A DNA stretch of 9,442 nt, taken from positions 30,802-40,243 of the forward strand of contig DBVS01000051.1 of the NCBI GenBank assembly GCA_002308235.1, read 5' to 3'. Made by a program: the position numbers and the translations under genes. This DNA is from Lachnospiraceae bacterium UBA1258. GTDB lineage: Bacteria > Bacillota > Clostridia > Lachnospirales > Lachnospiraceae. Every line of letters begins with the position of its first letter. Positions within the stretch are counted from its first letter, which is position 1. Of this stretch, positions 6,334-9,442 are shown in pieces. The notes beneath the pieces were generated by a model. That model worked only from the letters and a program-made list of their open reading frames with translations, had not been told where the DNA came from and did no database searches.

Positions 6334-7746
6334 TCAAAAGAAAGTGTGAATCACAACTCTTTTTAACTTTTCGTCATATACGAGCACGGATACGTAGTTA
6401 CCCTCATTTGAGTAACTTACAGTATTGATGAGAACATTCTCCGGAAATCCGTCGCTTACGAATTTGATCGACAAAGTATCAAGATCGCTCAGTTCTTTAA
6501 TATATGCATCAACAGAAACGGTATTCTCGAAGACCTTTTCGAGAGTGCCGTTTTTTAATATCCATTTTCCGCCCGAAAAGCAGGATTCCTTAGAAACGCC
6601 GTAGGGTTCAAGATATGAATGATAATCTATCGGAGAACCCGAAACCTCGTATTCGATGCTGATAACGGTGGTATAGTCGGGATTATCCTTTACAAGATCC
6701 ATAAAGGCGCCAAGACTCGGTGCTCTTTCCATATCTGTCCTTGCTTTTTCTTTGTAAAAATATTCAAGATCCGCATCCCACTGCCAAAAGGCGGCATCTC
6801 CCCTGTGGTCGGGGAGACTCGCAATACTCAGGCAAAAATCTGCAAGATATTCGGAAAGTTTTCTTGCTCCCGTTGCGTTTAAATGAAGCGAATCGGCAAA
6901 ATCCGTAGAATAATCGATGCCTATAAGATCTGCATCTCTGTTAAAATCAAGAAATTTTATGCCATGGTCATTTGCAAACTCACAGGCGGCGTCCATAAGC
7001 CTTTGATTGGTATTAAAAAACGGAGTCACAAAGAAACAGAGTTCAAAGCCCTCTTTCTTTGAAAGCTCGTAAAGAGACTCAAGCCACTTTCTGTTCTTTT
7101 CGGAAAGTTCCTCCGGCATAAAGGGATCGTCTTTGCCAAGGGGAGGTTTTTCCTCGGAAATCTGAAAATCGATGCCCTCTCCGCGGCCGAAGGTGTTTGG
7201 TATAAACTCAACAAAATCATGCTTTTTAAGTTCTTTGTATCTGGTATGGATAATGGGCCAGCGTATAAGATAATCATTGATATCCTTTTTACCGATATAG
7301 TCCTTAACAAGACCGTAGGAATTAAGGGAAGTCTTCATGGAAAGAAGGTTTCTGTATATGTTTCCCTCTATCTTATGCTCATCAAAGGTAAGGCCGTACA
7401 TATCGACAAAGACCACCTTCGGAGACTGGGTCTTTAAAAGCTCTTTTAAGTGATGATATGAAGAATCCTTGTCCTGACCGGAAACAGCCATGTCAAAGGC
7501 CGCAATTCCGTGCTTTTCCCAGAGAAAGCACGGGTATACGCCGCAATAAACGTGGGAACTGCCGACAAAGACCACATCAATAAGATCATCCTTCGTCTGA
7601 TAGAGCTGCTCCATTGATGAAAGATAATCTCCCGTGGTGTCCTTCCACTTCAAAACCTCATAGGTCTTAAAAAGCGAAAATCCCAAAATGAGCGTAAAGC
7701 AAAGGACCGCAATTATTCTTTTTATAATAAGTGCTCTTTTCTCCAT
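6334..7746 (-). CDS. SGNH/DltD-like membrane-anchored protein partnered with an MBOAT acyltransferase
   Basis: The 470-residue protein has a short basic N-terminus and one membrane segment (about 9-27), so most of it should lie outside the membrane. Block I of the SGNH hydrolase/acyltransferase fold is FVGSSHVYCG (60-69, likely nucleophile S64). Block II is around AVSGQD (87-92), and block V is ADSLHLNATGARKLSEYL (284-301), supplying D285 and H288. A clear block III asparagine is not visible. Residues about 305-470 after the SGNH core resemble nothing I recognise. Such proteins act with an MBOAT partner to move acyl groups onto exported polysaccharides, as DltD, PatB or AlgJ/AlgX do; acetylation of a surface glycan is my inference. 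It starts eight bases after the MBOAT gene, with AAGGTG overlapping that gene's stop codon, implying coupling. Confidence 0.82.
   Translation of the reverse strand: MEKRALIIKRIIAVLCFTLILGFSLFKTYEVLKWKDTTGDYLSSMEQLYQTKDDLIDVVFVGSSHVYCGVYPCFLWEKHGIAAFDMAVSGQDKDSSYHHLKELLKTQSPKVVFVDMYGLTFDEHKIEGNIYRNLLSMKTSLNSYGLVKDYIGKKDINDYLIRWPIIHTRYKELKKHDFVEFIPNTFGRGEGIDFQISEEKPPLGKDDPFMPEELSEKNRKWLESLYELSKKEGFELCFFVTPFFNTNQRLMDAACEFANDHGIKFLDFNRDADLIGIDYSTDFADSLHLNATGARKLSEYLADFCLSIASLPDHRGDAAFWQWDADLEYFYKEKARTDMERAPSLGAFMDLVKDNPDYTTVISIEYEVSGSPIDYHSYLEPYGVSKESCFSGGKWILKNGTLEKVFENTVSVDAYIKELSDLDTLSIKFVSDGFPENVLINTVSYSNEGNYVSVLVYDEKLKRVVIHTFF
6343..6364 (+). terminator. Weak possible terminator of the histidine phosphatase gene
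   Basis: Ten bases after the stop codon, TGTG and CACA arms surround a three-base loop, extended by AG/CT across one bulged base and followed by CTTTTT. The stem is short, and the site lies in the 3' coding end of the convergent SGNH gene, so this is only a candidate. Confidence 0.3.
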
Positions 7747-7754
7747 AAAACACC

Positions 7755-9239
7755 TTAAAAATCGAAATAAATGAATTTGGCCGAGTCAAAATCAATGCCG
7801 TATTCGCCGTAAACAAGGATTGCTACACAAAGAAGGACCAAACATACCCATCTGAACCACAGGTTCTGACGGTTCAGGAAATCACCCACATCGATCTTCC
7901 GCTTATATCTGATAACTGAAACCGCGAACAAAATCAAAAGTGCGAAGATAAGGATTCCGAACTCTCTTCTGTCAAGTCCCAGTGTATAAAGGCTTTCATC
8001 AAAAAGTACCCAGGGATTGAATTTTAATATCATGCGCTTTATATATGACAAAGCAAGGGAAAGAGACCGGGCCCTGAAAAATATCCATGCAAACCCCGTA
8101 AGAATGCAGGTCATCAATACTTTGCCGAATTTAAAGCTGAAGGCTTCTTTTTTAACCTTAAGACCGTCGTAAAGTCTTTCTTTAAAGGGTTTGGTAATCT
8201 CTCCCACTACCCTGTAAAAACCGTGAATAAAGCCCCATGCCACATAATTCCAGGAGGCTCCGTGCCAAAGTCCGCTGACAAGGAAAGTGATCAGAAGATT
8301 AATATATTTACGAATTTTTCCCTTACGGTTTCCTCCGAGGGGAATATAAACATAATCTTTAAACCAGGTACTGAGGGAAATATGCCATCTGCTCCAGAAA
8401 TCCGAAACGGAGACGGCAAAATAGGGAGTATTGAAGTTTTCGCAGAGTTTGATGCCCATTACCCTTGCGGCACCTATGGCAACAAGGGAATAGCCTGCGA
8501 AATCCGCGTAGATCTGAATCGAAAACAGGAGGGCGCCAAGCAAAAGCTCGAAGGTCCCGAACATGTAGTGAGACCCGAAAACCCTGTCAACAACTATGGC
8601 GGCTCTGTCTGCGATCACAGTCTTTAAGAAAAGGCCGAAAAGCATGTTTGAAAAGCCCGAAACCGCTGCTTCGAAGGTAAACAGATTCTTTTCTCTTATG
8701 GCTTTAATCTGGGTTAAGAGATTTTTGCTCCTTTCGATGGGGCCTGCCACCAGTTGCGGGAAAAAGCTTACGAAAAGAGCATAATTAAGAATGTTTTTCT
8801 CTGACTCCACATTCCCCCTGTAGACATCCACCACATAACCTATGGCCTGGAAAGTGTAGAAAGAAATACCCACGGGGAGCAGAAAATCAAAGGGACTTGA
8901 AACAGGATTTATCTTAAAAATTCCCAAAACCCTGTTCAGATTATCTATAAAGAAATCAAAATACTTAAATACAAAAAGAATGGCGAGATTGACTGAAATC
9001 CCGCTTATTAAAACAGCTTTCTTTGAGCCTTTGGAAGAAGCGCGGCCGATAAAGATACCCGAAGCAAAGGTTATGACCGTGGTTGCAAGGATCAAAACTA
9101 TATATGCCGGATTCCAGCACATATAGAAAAAATAGCTCGCAAACAAAAGCCAAACCGGCTTTATTTTCTTCGGCAATATAAAATACAGCCCTGCCGCTAT
9201 AGGAAAGAACGCAACAAACTCAAAGGAATTAAAAAGCAT
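7755..9239 (-). CDS. MBOAT-family membrane O-acyltransferase (AlgI/DltB/PatA-like)
   Basis: This polytopic protein passes acyl groups across the membrane to an extracytoplasmic acceptor. The 494 residues have about ten or more hydrophobic segments. Family motifs in order are the start MLFNSFEFVAFFPIAAGLYF, LPVGISFYTFQAIGYVVDVY (121-140), FFPQLVAGPIER (159-170), SDFWSRWHISLSTWFKDYVY (279-298, with H286), PLGGNRKGK (300-308) and VSGLWHGASWNYVAWGFIHG (321-340), where H326 is the expected catalytic histidine. The C-terminus FIYFDF is also typical. Length matches the AlgI subgroup. No dltA or dltC homologue is present, so D-alanylation is less likely than acetylation. The ribosome site is weak (GGAG 14 bases from the ATG), but the N-terminal match fixes the start. 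It lies 20 bases after leuD and eight before its SGNH partner. Confidence 0.95.
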   Translation of the reverse strand: MLFNSFEFVAFFPIAAGLYFILPKKIKPVWLLFASYFFYMCWNPAYIVLILATTVITFASGIFIGRASSKGSKKAVLISGISVNLAILFVFKYFDFFIDNLNRVLGIFKINPVSSPFDFLLPVGISFYTFQAIGYVVDVYRGNVESEKNILNYALFVSFFPQLVAGPIERSKNLLTQIKAIREKNLFTFEAAVSGFSNMLFGLFLKTVIADRAAIVVDRVFGSHYMFGTFELLLGALLFSIQIYADFAGYSLVAIGAARVMGIKLCENFNTPYFAVSVSDFWSRWHISLSTWFKDYVYIPLGGNRKGKIRKYINLLITFLVSGLWHGASWNYVAWGFIHGFYRVVGEITKPFKERLYDGLKVKKEAFSFKFGKVLMTCILTGFAWIFFRARSLSLALSYIKRMILKFNPWVLFDESLYTLGLDRREFGILIFALLILFAVSVIRYKRKIDVGDFLNRQNLWFRWVCLVLLCVAILVYGEYGIDFDSAKFIYFDF

Positions 9240-9259
9240 TGCAAAAAGCCGATCTCCGC

Positions 9260-9442
9260 TTATTTGTTTTTAATGTAATTGATCAGGCCCTCTGCCCTAA
9301 CGATGTTTTGCATGAATTCGGGGAAAGGCTGACCCTTGTAGCTTTTCCCTGTGGTAATGTCGGTGATGATACCTTCATCAAAATCAACCTCAACCTCATC
9401 TCCCGCTTTGATCTCGCGGGCAGCAGGCGTACATTCCATGAT
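9260..9442 (-). CDS. leuD: 3-isopropylmalate dehydratase small subunit, C-terminal part (5' end outside window)
   Basis: Sixty codons and a stop are visible. The sequence reads MECTPAAREIKAGDEVEVDF, then a GIITDITTGKSYKGQPFPEF segment, and ends in INYIKNK. This matches the C-terminal swivelling domain of the short (about 160-residue) LeuD form found in Clostridia and archaea. With LeuC, which carries the iron-sulfur cluster, it isomerises 2-isopropylmalate to 3-isopropylmalate in leucine synthesis. Small subunits of homoaconitase or dimethylmalate dehydratase look similar, and only the missing partner gene would settle this. The gene continues beyond the right edge, where leuC would be expected upstream. 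The MBOAT gene follows after 20 bases without a strong terminator, so read-through is possible. Confidence 0.82.
   Translation of the reverse strand: MMECTPAAREIKAGDEVEVDFDEGIITDITTGKSYKGQPFPEFMQNIVRAEGLINYIKNK

Noticed and set aside
8223..8627. Open frame of 134 codons on the plus strand
   Set aside because: It is antisense to the most conserved part of the MBOAT gene and carries no independent start signals or domain.
9240..9265. Possible terminator between leuD and the MBOAT gene
   Set aside because: There is a TTTTT run after a four-base AAGC/GCTT stem, but the stem is too short and its loop too long to support a terminator.

Overview
The window looks like ordinary chromosome from a low-to-moderate GC Firmicute, most likely a Clostridia member of the Lachnospiraceae type. 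That guess rests on the protein styles: a RuvA-RuvB pair without RuvC beside it, ZapA followed by a large U32 protein, an FtsW/RodA protein with an extended N-terminus, and a short clostridial-type LeuD. It also rests on strong AGGAGG-like ribosome binding sites and sigma-A-like promoters. No species can be named from this sequence alone. I saw no phage, transposon, CRISPR array, rRNA or tRNA.

Layout, left to right. Positions 1-1228 hold the 5' part of an FtsW/RodA/SpoVE-family glycosyltransferase gene on the minus strand, which runs off the left edge. Upstream of it on the same strand are a 708-residue U32-family protein (1229-3355), zapA (3395-3799), ruvB (3855-4844) and ruvA (4859-5461). 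A 146-base divergent intergenic region (5462-5607) carries a promoter for each direction and two 12-base perfect palindromes. The plus-strand gene there encodes a histidine phosphatase (5608-6333). Facing it with no gap are two minus-strand genes, an SGNH/DltD-like protein (6334-7746) and an MBOAT O-acyltransferase (7755-9239). The 3' end of leuD (9260-9442, cut by the right edge) lies just upstream of them.

How the genes work together. ruvA-ruvB encode the Holliday-junction branch-migration motor, and their promoter carries a palindrome resembling a Gram-positive LexA box. zapA has its own excellent promoter inside the end of ruvB. It leads a group (zapA, U32, FtsW/RodA) of which two members concern division or wall synthesis; a hairpin after zapA probably lowers expression of the rest. 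The MBOAT and SGNH genes are adjacent in the way acyl-transfer pairs usually are, and probably O-acylate a surface polysaccharide. Their link to leuD is probably positional only.

Nothing here clearly forms a new biological system. The points most worth a second look are the operator-like palindromes in the divergent promoter, the altered conserved loop in the FtsW/RodA protein, and the unknown substrate of the MBOAT-SGNH pair.
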